From Chitinophagaceae bacterium (GTDB lineage Bacteria; Bacteroidota; Bacteroidia; Chitinophagales; Chitinophagaceae), in the NCBI GenBank assembly GCA_016720775.1, contig JADKJX010000004.1, forward strand, positions 186,001 to 250,000: DNA of 64,000 nucleotides, written 5' to 3'. The stretch's first letter is position 1, and every line of letters starts with the position of its first letter. The notes under the pieces were generated by a model. That model was not told the origin of the DNA. It made no database searches and was given only the letters and a program-made list of their open reading frames with translations. The position numbers and the translations under genes are program-made. This document shows, one piece after another, positions 54,629 to 63,235 of the stretch.

Positions 54629-55954
54629 ATGCACAGCACTCGTACAGCACTTAAAAAATTCCTTTCCAACCTCGACATCGCCGAACTTAACCCCATGCAG
54701 GAAGCTTCACTGGAAGCCAATGCAAAAAGTGAGAATATGGTCCTGTTATCAGCCACAGGCTCGGGAAAGACACTGGCTTTCTTATTACCGGTCGTACAGC
54801 GGCTAAACCCGGATATCAGCAATGTGCAGGCTTTAATCATAGTCCCAAGCCGTGAACTAGCCATCCAGATCGATGATGTGTTCCGCCGCATGCAGACGGG
54901 TTTTAAAGTAACGCTTTGTTACGGTGGCCACAAACGGGAAACCGAAGAAAATAACCTGAAGCAGGCTCCTGCCGTAATTATCGGCACCGCCGGCCGCTTA
55001 GCCGATCATATCCGCCGGAATAATTTTGAGCTGGAGGATATAACCACCCTCGTATTGGATGAATTTGATAAATCGTTGGAGCTTGGCTTCACCGAAGAAA
55101 TGTCTTTCATCATCGGTTCATTAAAAGGCATTACCAAACGAATTCTTACTTCAGCCACCAATGCAATGCCCATACCTAGTTTTATAGGCCTCAAGGATCC
55201 CGTATTCCTGAATTATCTGCCAGAGACAGAAAATACCGGGAGTATGCTGGACATAAAAACGGTTTTCAGTGATGATAAAGACAAACTGAATACCCTTTTC
55301 AATCTTATCTGTTACCTGGGTAACCGTTCTACGGTTGTGTTTTGCAATCACCGGGAATCGGTGGAACGTACGAGTAACGGGTTAACCGAGAAAGGAATAC
55401 TGAATGTGTTTTATCACGGCGGCATGGAGCAACAGGAAAGAGATAGTGCCTTGTGCAAATTCCGTAATGGAACTTCTAATGTACTTGTCACAACCGACCT
55501 GGCTTCCCGTGGACTGGATATTCCAAATATCCGTTACATCATTCATTACCACCTGCCAGCCACTGAAGATGTGTTTACACACCGCAATGGCCGCACAGCC
55601 CGTATGGATGCCAGCGGTACGGCTATTTTAATTTTATCCTCCGACGAAAAATTGCCGGGCTATATTTCTGCTGTTGAGAATATTGAACTGGAAGGAGATT
55701 ATCCTGTTCCGGAAAAACCAAAATGGAGTACGTTATTCATCGCTGCAGGTAAAAAAGATAAAGTAAATAAGATCGACATTGTGGGTTTTCTTTCAAAAAA
55801 AGGCGAACTGAAAAAAGAAGACATCGGCTTGATCGACGTGAAAGATTTTTTCAGCTTTGTGGCGATACGTAAACTAAAGGTCGGACATGCCCTGCAGTTG
55901 ATAAAAAATGAGAAGATCAAGAATAAGAAAGTGAAAATAGAGATAGCGAGATAG
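54629..55954 (+). CDS. DEAD/DEAH-box RNA helicase
   Basis: An ATP-dependent RNA helicase of about 441 residues from the start MHSTRTALKKF at 54629; I preferred this to the earlier frame opening at 54473. Motif I is SATGSGKT, motif Ia is IIVPSRELAIQ, motif II is DEFD (in VLDEFDKS), motif III is SAT, and the C-terminal domain has TDLASRGLDI and HRNGRTAR. DEFD and HRNGRTAR differ from the common DEAD and HRIGRTGR. The C-terminal extension has a small lysine-rich RNA-binding-like domain (about 370-441) seen in DbpA-like helicases, ending KNKKVKIEIAR. Role: ribosome assembly or RNA turnover. Confidence 0.9.
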   Translation: MHSTRTALKKFLSNLDIAELNPMQEASLEANAKSENMVLLSATGSGKTLAFLLPVVQRLNPDISNVQALIIVPSRELAIQIDDVFRRMQTGFKVTLCYGGHKRETEENNLKQAPAVIIGTAGRLADHIRRNNFELEDITTLVLDEFDKSLELGFTEEMSFIIGSLKGITKRILTSATNAMPIPSFIGLKDPVFLNYLPETENTGSMLDIKTVFSDDKDKLNTLFNLICYLGNRSTVVFCNHRESVERTSNGLTEKGILNVFYHGGMEQQERDSALCKFRNGTSNVLVTTDLASRGLDIPNIRYIIHYHLPATEDVFTHRNGRTARMDASGTAILILSSDEKLPGYISAVENIELEGDYPVPEKPKWSTLFIAAGKKDKVNKIDIVGFLSKKGELKKEDIGLIDVKDFFSFVAIRKLKVGHALQLIKNEKIKNKKVKIEIAR

Positions 55955-55956
55955 GT

Positions 55957-56049
55957 GGGCTAAAGCCCTTAATAATTTTTATTTGAATTGCCCCGCACTT
56001 AAGTGCGGGGCAATTCAAATTTAGTGCTGTTTACATCGGGCTTTAGCCC
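55957..56049. repeat. Nested inverted repeats with a perfect 40-base palindrome
   Basis: A perfect 40-base palindrome without loop at 55981-56020 (arms of 20, centre CACTTAAGTG) lies inside a second inverted repeat, GGGCTAAAGCCC (55957-55968) with GGGCTTTAGCCC (56038-56049). It separates the convergent helicase and MORN-like genes and could end both transcripts, although there is no long T run. It may also be a member of a mobile repeat family. Confidence 0.75.
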
Positions 56050-56051
56050 GG

Positions 56052-56626
56052 TCATTTAATATCCTCTTTCACCAGCGAATAACAAAGATTCGCATTGAAC
56101 AACCCGTAACGCCTGCCGCCTTTCATTACAAAACTCATATACAGTTTTCCATTCTCCCGCCAGCCCTTACCGGAAATTTCTTTGCCATTCTCATAAAAAA
56201 CCTGCTGTATCATTTTACCGCTTTGATACCATTCGGTGAAAAGCCGTTATAATTTCCATTGCTGAAATGATACTCGTATTTCTTATTGCCATTCTCCCAC
56301 CAGCCTGTATGCAGACTGTCCTTCTCCCCCTTCGTGTACCAGCGTTTGCTTTCGGTTGACCCATTGGTATAATAGGTTTCGGTAAAACCCTGTTGCATTC
56401 CGCTTTGAATTGGTTGCAATGTTTTTATTTTTCCATCCGGATACACTTCTTTTATGATGCCGGTAAATGGGTCTTCTTTTTTGTAATACCAAACGCCATT
56501 AACCAGGTGTAAGGCCGTATCGCCGGCTATAACTGTTACGGAAGATGAATGTACGGTCGCAGCCCTTTCATTTTCCCGGCAGGAAAAAAATATGATGCCT
56601 GTTAATATGTACATGCAAAACCTCAA
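56052..56626 (-). CDS. MORN-repeat-like lipoprotein, frameshifted
   Basis: Read across a frameshift this gives about 191 residues. The lipobox is IIFFSCREN. The body has repeats such as VWYYKKEDPFTGIIKEVYPDGK, GFTETYYTNGSTESKRWYTKG and HTGWWENGNKKYEYHFSNG, which fit MORN/YwqK-like units. As given, the frame ends at 56210. The four-base run at 56239-56242, with one added base, gives GFFTEWYQSGKMIQQVFYEN and continues to a TGA at 56052 through GKGWRENGKLYMSF and YSLVKEDIK. The start overlaps the SCO gene's stop by four bases (56623-56626). Function unknown; likely an envelope protein of the ECF operon. Confidence 0.7.
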
Positions 56627-57300
56627 TCTCTTTCTTCTTTTAAAATTTTAATATCGGCAATTAAATTATTCATTTCTGCCGGGGATGTTCCCTTGTACAC
56701 ACCACGGATGTGCCGGTGCCTGTCGATTAGCAGGATATTTTCTGTATGCAGGAAATCGCTGCTGTTCTTTTGCATGCCCAGGTCCTCATCAGCAAAATAA
56801 CTTTTACGGGCAATTGTATAAATAGAATCTTTATTGCCGGTGAGCAAATGCCAGCGTTTATCATTCACTTCATAGTTGACCGCATATTTTTTCAATACGG
56901 CAGGCACATCTTTATCTGGCGTAACGGAATGTGATAATAGAATAATATCATCATCATTTACAAAAGCATCCTGCACCATTTTTAAACTTTTGGTAAGCTT
57001 CGGGCAGATACCCGGACAGGCAGTAAAGAAAAAATCAGCCACATAAATTTTATCGGCTACGGTATTATTGGTAATGGTATTCCCGTTTTGATCGGTAAAT
57101 GAGAAGGATGCAATTGTGTGTATTGTATCTAATTGCTTACTCCTGCCTGGGATCCACTGGGGAGTAAAATCCGGTGCAGTATAATAAGGAAGTCCTTCAA
57201 CTTTTGCTGATGAAGTTTGGGCGGGCTGCTTTTGCCGGCAACCCAACCCTAAACAACTTACTATGAAACCAAGAATTATAATGCAGGTTGCCCTGTTCAT
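56623..57300 (-). CDS. SCO1/SenC-family copper-binding lipoprotein
   Basis: A 225-residue envelope lipoprotein (lipobox LGLGCRQK) with a thioredoxin-like fold. The copper site is Cys95-x3-Cys99 in FTACPGICPKLTK and His185 in DFLHTENILLIDRH, the usual SCO set. SCO proteins deliver copper to the CuA site of cytochrome oxidase or act as thiol-redox sensors. Here it lies 2 bases after the YHYH gene and overlaps the MORN-like gene by four bases, within an operon that also has a MauG-type peroxidase. A copper or redox role of the whole operon is inference. Confidence 0.92.
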   Translation of the reverse strand: MNRATCIIILGFIVSCLGLGCRQKQPAQTSSAKVEGLPYYTAPDFTPQWIPGRSKQLDTIHTIASFSFTDQNGNTITNNTVADKIYVADFFFTACPGICPKLTKSLKMVQDAFVNDDDIILLSHSVTPDKDVPAVLKKYAVNYEVNDKRWHLLTGNKDSIYTIARKSYFADEDLGMQKNSSDFLHTENILLIDRHRHIRGVYKGTSPAEMNNLIADIKILKEERD

Positions 57301-57302
57301 TG

Positions 57303-58061
57303 TTATTGTGTTACGGTACCTTTAGTGCCATAAAAGCCGCTGCCGTTGATATACGGTGCATCGGCAGTAATGTGATAATGATAAATGCCGCCGGGATATT
57401 CAGCTGTGGCGGATGTATGCCCGTGATAAATATCCAGGTTAGCACTTGTTAATGTTACACCGTTTTCCTTTGGCCCGTAAACAGGAAACCCATCCAGCAA
57501 AAATCCGATCAATGCATCCTTGCCTTTTAATGCGGTGGTATATAGCGGCTCCACATGATAATGATATTGCCCGGTTTGTTGCGGATGCCCGTTGTATTGA
57601 TCGAATGAATTTATTTCGTTCGTCAGCGGCTGACTTGGTCCGGCGTATTGATTAAACAGCGGAACTCCATTCAACGAAATACCGATCGGCCCCAAGGGTG
57701 TTGCCTCGTGTGTGCTGTTTACAGCCGGACTGATAGGAATTTTAAACACCAGGTTTTGTGATGCAATGCGGTTTGGATTGATCATAAATGCCGGGTTGGT
57801 TCCATTGTATGCTTCATACAAAGTAGCCGCCCATGCCGTTCCCTGGTAATAAGGACTTTTATGTTCCGGTAACCCGTTTGACTTCAGCACCACAAAATTT
57901 CCTTCAACCGAAATGGTAACGGTTGAATTGAATTTACTGAACACAGCCGGAACAGCAGTTGTTCCACCACCGGTTGTGGTGGTTGTATCACTCGATTTTT
58001 TACATTGCGTGAGCAGACAAGTTACCAGTATCAGTATCGTACCCTTAAGTAGTTTCATCAT
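57303..58061 (-). CDS. YHYH-domain lipoprotein
   Basis: A 252-residue lipoprotein (lipobox LLTQCKKS). It carries the YHYH domain with two copies of the name motif, QYHYHVEPLY and IYHYHITAD, plus GFLLDGFPVYGP and YHGHTSATAEYPGG. YHYH proteins have no proven function; the histidines suggest metal binding (inference). A low-complexity Thr/Gly linker follows the lipobox. It lies between the MauG-type peroxidase and the SCO gene on the same strand. Confidence 0.88.
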   Translation of the reverse strand: MMKLLKGTILILVTCLLTQCKKSSDTTTTTGGGTTAVPAVFSKFNSTVTISVEGNFVVLKSNGLPEHKSPYYQGTAWAATLYEAYNGTNPAFMINPNRIASQNLVFKIPISPAVNSTHEATPLGPIGISLNGVPLFNQYAGPSQPLTNEINSFDQYNGHPQQTGQYHYHVEPLYTTALKGKDALIGFLLDGFPVYGPKENGVTLTSANLDIYHGHTSATAEYPGGIYHYHITADAPYINGSGFYGTKGTVTQ

Positions 58062-58087
58062 TATTTATTTTTTAAGTTCTTATTTAA

Positions 58088-59287
58088 TTAAAAGGGGCTG
58101 CTCCATTTTTTATCTGTATAAACATTGGTACCCGCTAATGTTTTAATGAAAGCGATCAGCGAATTCATTTCCTGGGCGGTAAGGTTGAGGTGCTGGCCAA
58201 AACCATTCGGCCTTAGCTTTGGATCAAGGTTGGTATTGCCTGGTGCAATGTTGATGATATTATAATGCCCCACTGCATTCTGTAAAGTACCCAGGTTACC
58301 TGTATGCATCAACGGCCCGTTCTCAGCGCCTGTTTTATTGGTAACATCACGCAGACTTGGTGCTCTTGTTACTGTTATATCAATACCTGTTCCTGCAATG
58401 GTTCCAATTATTCCGTTGTTGCCTGAAACAGGTGCGATATCAAATTCAGGAGCATTATGACAGCCATTGCAGCCTGCCCCACCCCCAATACGATTGCCTG
58501 TTGCATCAAAAGTAGGAACCGTTAAGAAAAGTTGTTTCCCCTGGTTTTCTTCCGGCGTAAAATTGGGGAATGGTTGCCCGTCGTTTGCCACCACGGCCCT
58601 GCCAGCATCATACTTACTGTCGAATGATTGAATGCTTCTTACAAATGATGCAAGGCATTCCTGCAAGCGGGGTTCTGTAACATTAGCATCACCATAAACA
58701 AATTTGAAAAGTTCATTGTAATAATTTATTCCCTGCAGTTTCACCAGCAGGTTAGTAAGTCCTGGCCTTCCGCTTTGTCCGCTGAATCCCATCTCGGCAT
58801 GATCCTGTACCGGCTTGGTGGTTTGTATCTCTAATGTGGCAGCCCGTTCGTCCCAGAAGAATTTTTGTTCCACTGCAAACCGGGCATTTATTAAACGCAT
58901 CGAATGCCTCGCTGTTGATCCGCCTGCGACTCCAGGACTGGCGATCACATTGTCGCCGAAGGCAAATTGCTGTTTATGGCAACTGCCGCATGAGATGCTG
59001 TTATCAAAACTTAAATTCTTATCATAAAATAATACCCTTCCCAATGTGGCTTTGGCATTTGAGATGGCAGCGCCTCCTGCATTGTCTTTTACAATATAAT
59101 TGGGCTTGCCCTGGTTGCCGTAATTAGCCAGGTTGTTTGGATCAATATTGGTTCCAAAAGTTGCTTGTATTGCGGCGTAGGCATTCACAGGTGTAGTAGA
59201 AGAAAGATCGTCGCTTTTAGAACAAAACTGGAACGACAGAACTACGATACAAAGAATGGCAATGGTGATCGATTTTTTTTGATTCAT
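58088..59287 (-). CDS. Di-heme cytochrome c peroxidase (MauG type) lipoprotein
   Basis: The start MNQKKS at 59287 was chosen because it gives a lipoprotein signal ending in LSFQFCSK; an ATG 33 bases upstream would add a poor prefix. About 399 residues. Two heme-binding motifs are present, CGSCH (100-104) in the N-terminal high-spin domain and CNGCH (273-277) in the second. RVLFYDKNLSFDNSIS, FFWDERAATLE and MHTGNLGTLQNAVGHYN fit the CCP/MauG family, which reduces hydrogen peroxide or oxidises other substrates. It lies 26 bases upstream of the YHYH gene and 43 downstream of the CnrX-like sensor. Confidence 0.92.
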   Translation of the reverse strand: MNQKKSITIAILCIVVLSFQFCSKSDDLSSTTPVNAYAAIQATFGTNIDPNNLANYGNQGKPNYIVKDNAGGAAISNAKATLGRVLFYDKNLSFDNSISCGSCHKQQFAFGDNVIASPGVAGGSTARHSMRLINARFAVEQKFFWDERAATLEIQTTKPVQDHAEMGFSGQSGRPGLTNLLVKLQGINYYNELFKFVYGDANVTEPRLQECLASFVRSIQSFDSKYDAGRAVVANDGQPFPNFTPEENQGKQLFLTVPTFDATGNRIGGGAGCNGCHNAPEFDIAPVSGNNGIIGTIAGTGIDITVTRAPSLRDVTNKTGAENGPLMHTGNLGTLQNAVGHYNIINIAPGNTNLDPKLRPNGFGQHLNLTAQEMNSLIAFIKTLAGTNVYTDKKWSSPF

Positions 59288-59330
59288 ATAACTGGTTTGG
59301 GTTTTATTAGTGTACTTCATTTTTACTTAG

Positions 59331-59879
59331 TTAGTTGCCTGGTGGAGGTGGTGGTCCATCTCCTTCTGGTGGCCGCATACCGGGTGGAGGCGGCCCCTGC
59401 CTTCTGGGTGGAGCCATCCTGTGCAATGCTTCCTGTATGATGTCATCAAATTTTTTCTGTTGCTCTGCATTACATATTGCTCTTAGCTTTTGAAAATGCC
59501 GGAAGGTGAACTCATCTAATTTCTGTTCTGCATCCACGGCCTTCCTGCTGTACATTTTTACCATCGAATCAGAAATATCGGTCTGGTGCAGCAAAGCAAA
59601 GAATTCATCTTTTGCTTTCCGAATGCTGTCCTGTATCGCTTTTTGTCCGCCCTGGTGTTCTTCTCTCAGTTTTTTATATGCCTCCTGCTGTGCCGGATCA
59701 AGGTTGAGTTCATGCGTAAGGAACTCGAAGACCTGGCCTTGTGGAGGTGCTTGCTTTCCTTCCTCTCTCCTTCCACCCGGTTTCTTATTAGTCCACAATA
59801 AAGCCAGCGTTATAATATTGGCTGTAAGCAGCAGCAATGTTATAACAGAAAGCCAGCGGTTATTTGTAAAATTGGTCAT
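59331..59879 (-). CDS. Periplasmic Spy/CnrX-like sensor protein
   Basis: A 182-residue protein with one N-terminal membrane helix (about 10-30) and a helical periplasmic domain: LTHELNLDPAQQEAYKKLREEH resembles the LTxxQ region of Spy/CpxP and metal sensor CnrX/ZraP proteins. The Pro/Gly-rich tail (RQGPPPPGMRPPEGDGPPP shape) is flexible. In Cupriavidus the CnrX sensor works with an ECF sigma factor and an anti-sigma factor, the same gene set found here. Metal or peroxide sensing is inference. It follows the anti-sigma-like gene by 9 bases and precedes the peroxidase. Confidence 0.75.
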   Translation of the reverse strand: MTNFTNNRWLSVITLLLLTANIITLALLWTNKKPGGRREEGKQAPPQGQVFEFLTHELNLDPAQQEAYKKLREEHQGGQKAIQDSIRKAKDEFFALLHQTDISDSMVKMYSRKAVDAEQKLDEFTFRHFQKLRAICNAEQQKKFDDIIQEALHRMAPPRRQGPPPPGMRPPEGDGPPPPPGN

Positions 59880-59888
59880 GTTGTAAGT

Positions 59889-60221
59889 TTATTCATAAAC
59901 TGATAAGCTGTTCATACCGTATGCATCTGCAAAACTTTCAATGGTTGCCGGTTTATTGCTGTGCATGTTTTCCATTTTAGCCGACTGCCTGTCTAAATTC
60001 ATCAGTGAAAAAACATTTATAATAAGTACCAGCGAAAGTGCTGCGGTAACAAATGCGGGCCTGAGCAGGAAGAATTTTTCCTTTTCAGGTTGCATCTCAT
60101 GCTGCATCCTGCCTGTAAGCCTTGTGTAAAAAAAGTCAGGAGCCAGGATTCTTTGCAGCCCGTCAAGACTGGCAAGTATCCGTTCTGTGCGTTGATTGAT
60201 GTTATTGCTTTCCATTATCAA
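59889..60221 (-). CDS. Small membrane protein, probable anti-sigma factor
   Basis: A 110-residue protein with a cytoplasmic N-terminal part (residues 1-50, helical: TERILASLDGLQRILAPDFFYTRL) and one membrane helix (about 55-72, AFVTAALSLVLIINVFSL). It lies between the ECF sigma factor gene and the CnrX-like sensor gene. That position and shape fit an anti-sigma factor, but the sequence has no zinc-type Cys motif and I do not recognise the family. The call is by context. Confidence 0.55.
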   Translation of the reverse strand: MIMESNNINQRTERILASLDGLQRILAPDFFYTRLTGRMQHEMQPEKEKFFLLRPAFVTAALSLVLIINVFSLMNLDRQSAKMENMHSNKPATIESFADAYGMNSLSVYE

Positions 60222-60270
60222 AATTTGCCTGTTATAAGTTTAGATGTCATTTTTTATAAAAACCTTCGCC

Positions 60271-60834
60271 CTATGGCGGTAATTCATTTAATTTTTTCCG
60301 CAGGTTCTGTTTTGCCCGCTGCAGCAGTGAGTCAACCGCCGATTCTGAAGTCTTTAAAATATCAGCGATCTCCCGGTAACTCAATTCCTCCACCTTGTTT
60401 AGAATAAAAGCTGTACGCTGGTTTTCGGGTAACTGGCCGATCATTTTGAAAAGAAGGGCTGCATCTTCCTTACGTTCCTGCTTTACACCAGGGTGATCAA
60501 AATCTCCCGGTTCATAAACTGGTTTGTTGTCATCGCCCAACAGGCTGCCTAAAAAACCAAAACGTTTTTTTCTTTTTTTGCTTCGAAGATGATCAAGCGA
60601 TTTTGTTACGGTGATACGGTAGATCCAGGTAGATAAAAGCGAATCACCCTTGAACTGGCTGATGGAACGGTAAACCTGTATGAAAACTTCCTGGGCAATG
60701 TCTTCGGCTTCGGTATGATTTTGTAAAAGACCCAGTGCTGTATTAAATACCTTATCCTGGAACAGCTTGACCAATTCCTTAAATGCAGGCTCCTCTCCAT
60801 TGCGGAGGCCCAAAAGCAATTCCTGTTCTGTCAA
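60271..60834 (-). CDS. ECF-family RNA polymerase sigma factor
   Basis: A 187-residue sigma-70 family factor of the extracytoplasmic function type. Region 2 has NTALGLLQNHTEAEDIAQEVFIQVYRSI and TWIYRITVTKSLDHLRSKKRKKR (cut here: WIYRITVTKSLDHLR), and region 4 has LPENQRTAFILNKVEELSYREIADIL and SESAVDSLLQRAKQNLRKKL. It is the first gene of a minus-strand operon that continues with the anti-sigma-like gene (49-base gap), the CnrX-like sensor, the peroxidase, YHYH, SCO and MORN-like genes. It probably drives its own operon. Confidence 0.93.
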   Translation of the reverse strand: MTEQELLLGLRNGEEPAFKELVKLFQDKVFNTALGLLQNHTEAEDIAQEVFIQVYRSISQFKGDSLLSTWIYRITVTKSLDHLRSKKRKKRFGFLGSLLGDDNKPVYEPGDFDHPGVKQERKEDAALLFKMIGQLPENQRTAFILNKVEELSYREIADILKTSESAVDSLLQRAKQNLRKKLNELPP

Positions 60835-60894
60835 AGGCGATGCAGGTTTTAGTTTAGACGGTACAAATTACTAAAACCTTCGCTCCCTTTTCAA

Positions 60895-62067
60895 TTAATT
60901 GTACTGAAGAATTTTAACCCCTGTCCAGTTGGAAGAGAAGGGAATGACCGAGCAGATATACGAAAGATAAATACGGTTGTTATAGATAGATATACCCCAG
61001 GTGCCCATATTATTATTCACTCCTCCATATTCGAATTTAAATACCGGGTTTGCTGGATCGGAAACATTTACTACCTGCAGATCACTTTTGCCGGAGGAAA
61101 TGAAAATTAATTTCTTTGCTGCATCATATGCAATTTCATTAGCATGGCCATTACTACTGAACCAGTTCAAAGCATTTGCCTGGCAGTTCCAGGGATTCCA
61201 CCAACTGGTAAGTTTTATGTTGGAGCTGTCGCTTACATTCAGCACTTCCATACCACAATAATCCACTGCAGCATATACATAGGAGCCATCCAGTACAAGA
61301 TTATTATATGCTCTTGGTTTACCATTCATGCCTGGGTTTGAGAATTTACCTGTTTGCCTTGGATTCAATTTATCAGTTGCATTGATGATACGTAAGCCAC
61401 CTGCATCATAACAGAGGTAAACAATATCGTTCTTAACAATCATACCTCTTGCATTGTATTTTGCCGGGTCCGGATTTGGATCAGGATAGAAAATAAAAGG
61501 AACGATGGATGACTTAAATGCCGGTGCTGCTTTATCGCTGACATCAAATATCATCAGTCCATTCTTCATTGCACCTAAGTATGCATAATTGCCTTCTGTT
61601 TCAATAATGCCTGCTCCGCCACTGAGTGAACTGTTGGTCCAGTAGCTTTTTACAAATGCATTTGCGGGATCGCTTACGTCAATGATCGCAAAGCCCGGAC
61701 TTTGTACGGCTGTGCCAAAATGATTACCCAATGCCAGGTACAGGTAATTCCCCTGCTGGCTCAGATTCATCACATGTAATGAACCGAAATTTAAAATGGC
61801 AATGGTTTTTATCAACGATGGTGTTGTGGTGATGTTGAATATTTTAAGACCGCCATCCTTGGCTGCTATATACAGGTAAGGACGCCCCAAGTTATCGTGT
61901 TTTGATGTAAGGAACATTTCTGCACAGGTGGAGGGAAGATCCTCTTTTAAAATGACAGTAATATCTGTACTTGCGCCAGCACTGTAATCATTTTTTTTGC
62001 AGGAAGAAAGATTGAAAATAAAGCCGCTGAGTAAAATAAAAACGTACTTGCTTTTATAAACTGGCAT
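60895..62067 (-). CDS. LVIVD-repeat lipoprotein
   Basis: A 390-residue surface lipoprotein (lipobox NLSSCKKN) built of beta-propeller repeats of the LVIVD type, with recurring FAIIDVSDPANAFVKSYW, LMIFDVSDKAAPAFKS, LRIINATDKLNPRQTG, MEVLNVSDSSNIKLTS and LQVVNVSDPANPVFKF units. The repeat binds neither sugar nor metal by any known rule, and the function is unknown. It lies 60 bases upstream of the ECF sigma factor on the same strand. A shared transcript is possible but no promoter is clear. Confidence 0.85.
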   Translation of the reverse strand: MPVYKSKYVFILLSGFIFNLSSCKKNDYSAGASTDITVILKEDLPSTCAEMFLTSKHDNLGRPYLYIAAKDGGLKIFNITTTPSLIKTIAILNFGSLHVMNLSQQGNYLYLALGNHFGTAVQSPGFAIIDVSDPANAFVKSYWTNSSLSGGAGIIETEGNYAYLGAMKNGLMIFDVSDKAAPAFKSSIVPFIFYPDPNPDPAKYNARGMIVKNDIVYLCYDAGGLRIINATDKLNPRQTGKFSNPGMNGKPRAYNNLVLDGSYVYAAVDYCGMEVLNVSDSSNIKLTSWWNPWNCQANALNWFSSNGHANEIAYDAAKKLIFISSGKSDLQVVNVSDPANPVFKFEYGGVNNNMGTWGISIYNNRIYLSYICSVIPFSSNWTGVKILQYN

Positions 62068-62155
62068 ATTCGGTTGGTTTAATACAGATAGAACGGAAAT
62101 TGATTCCCTTTATCGTGCCCAAAACGTTAAAAAAAGCTGAATACCCGGCATGATT

Positions 62156-63205
62156 TTACCGGAATGACCTTATGAATTGCTGTATCCTGTCTTCAAATTT
62201 AGCAGCAGAGCCGAATAAAAAGAAATGCGTTATCGGGATCACGTATATTGGAAAATCTGTTAGTTCATTCACGAATTTCTCCAGCCGCACGGCATCTTTC
62301 TCGGTTGTTAACACGATCTTTTTTTCTCCCTTTATTTTTTCAAACTGCTGTTTGATATCCCTCAGATCATTGCTGTGAAAGATGTGATGATCTGCATAGC
62401 GCAGCATATCGTAGGTATGAACCGTATCGGTCAGGTGTTTCTTAAGCGGTGTTGGGTTGGCGATGCCGCATACCAGCAACACAGAATAGTCGTGTGTCAA
62501 GTTCAGTTCTTCTTTGCTGAAAAGCTGGTAAGGCTTGTCATATACAATGGTTGTAAAATAAACGGTTTGGTTTGCAGCCGGATCTATTTCATTGACAATT
62601 GCTTTTTTTTCTGCTTCGGACAGATCTGCCGGGCATTTTGTTACAATGATGATGTCTGCCCGCCGGTTGCTGCTACGCACATCCCGTAGATTACCTGCCG
62701 GGAGCATGAGATCCCTTGTATAGAGATCAGAATAATCAGTCAGGATAATATTAAGTCCGGCCCTTACCTGCCGGTGCTGAAACGCATCATCCAAAATGAT
62801 CACCTGCGTATCGGGCCGCTCATGCAGCAACTGCGGGATGGCCACCAGTCTTTCTTCTCCCACAGCCACCACTACATCCGGAAATTTCTGGTGGAACTGC
62901 ATGGGCTCATCACCAATCTCCAGTGCCGTGGTATTTTCATCGGCAATGGCAAAGCCGGTTGTCTTCCTTTTATAGCCCCTGCTTAGTGTAGCTGTTCGGT
63001 ATTCCTTCTTTAAAAACTTTACCAGGTATTCCACCATGGGTGTTTTGCCTGTACCGCCTGCAGCCAGGTTGCCTACGCAAATAAGCGGGAAATTAAAAGA
63101 AGATGATTTGAGAATATTATTATCAAAAAGTCTGTTCCGCAGCCAAACAGCCGCTCCGTAAATGAGTGAAAATGGGAATAGGAGATATCTGAAACTACGG
63201 AGCAT
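62156..63205 (-). CDS. lpxK: Tetraacyldisaccharide 4'-kinase
   Basis: Phosphorylates the 4' position of the lipid A disaccharide at the inner membrane. The 349-residue protein begins with an N-terminal membrane anchor (YLLFPFSLIYGAAVWLRN) and has Walker A GNLAAGGTGKTP, ATLSRGYKRKT, VIILDDAFQHRQV and the CGIANPTPLKKHL and FHSNDLRDI blocks of LpxK. Length is normal. It lies on the minus strand downstream of rsmD, with an inverted repeat (63236-63291) in the spacer between them. Confidence 0.95.
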   Translation of the reverse strand: MLRSFRYLLFPFSLIYGAAVWLRNRLFDNNILKSSSFNFPLICVGNLAAGGTGKTPMVEYLVKFLKKEYRTATLSRGYKRKTTGFAIADENTTALEIGDEPMQFHQKFPDVVVAVGEERLVAIPQLLHERPDTQVIILDDAFQHRQVRAGLNIILTDYSDLYTRDLMLPAGNLRDVRSSNRRADIIIVTKCPADLSEAEKKAIVNEIDPAANQTVYFTTIVYDKPYQLFSKEELNLTHDYSVLLVCGIANPTPLKKHLTDTVHTYDMLRYADHHIFHSNDLRDIKQQFEKIKGEKKIVLTTEKDAVRLEKFVNELTDFPIYVIPITHFFLFGSAAKFEDRIQQFIRSFR

Positions 63206-63235
63206 CGGTATTGTCGTTTAAAGCGTTTAAAGGTT

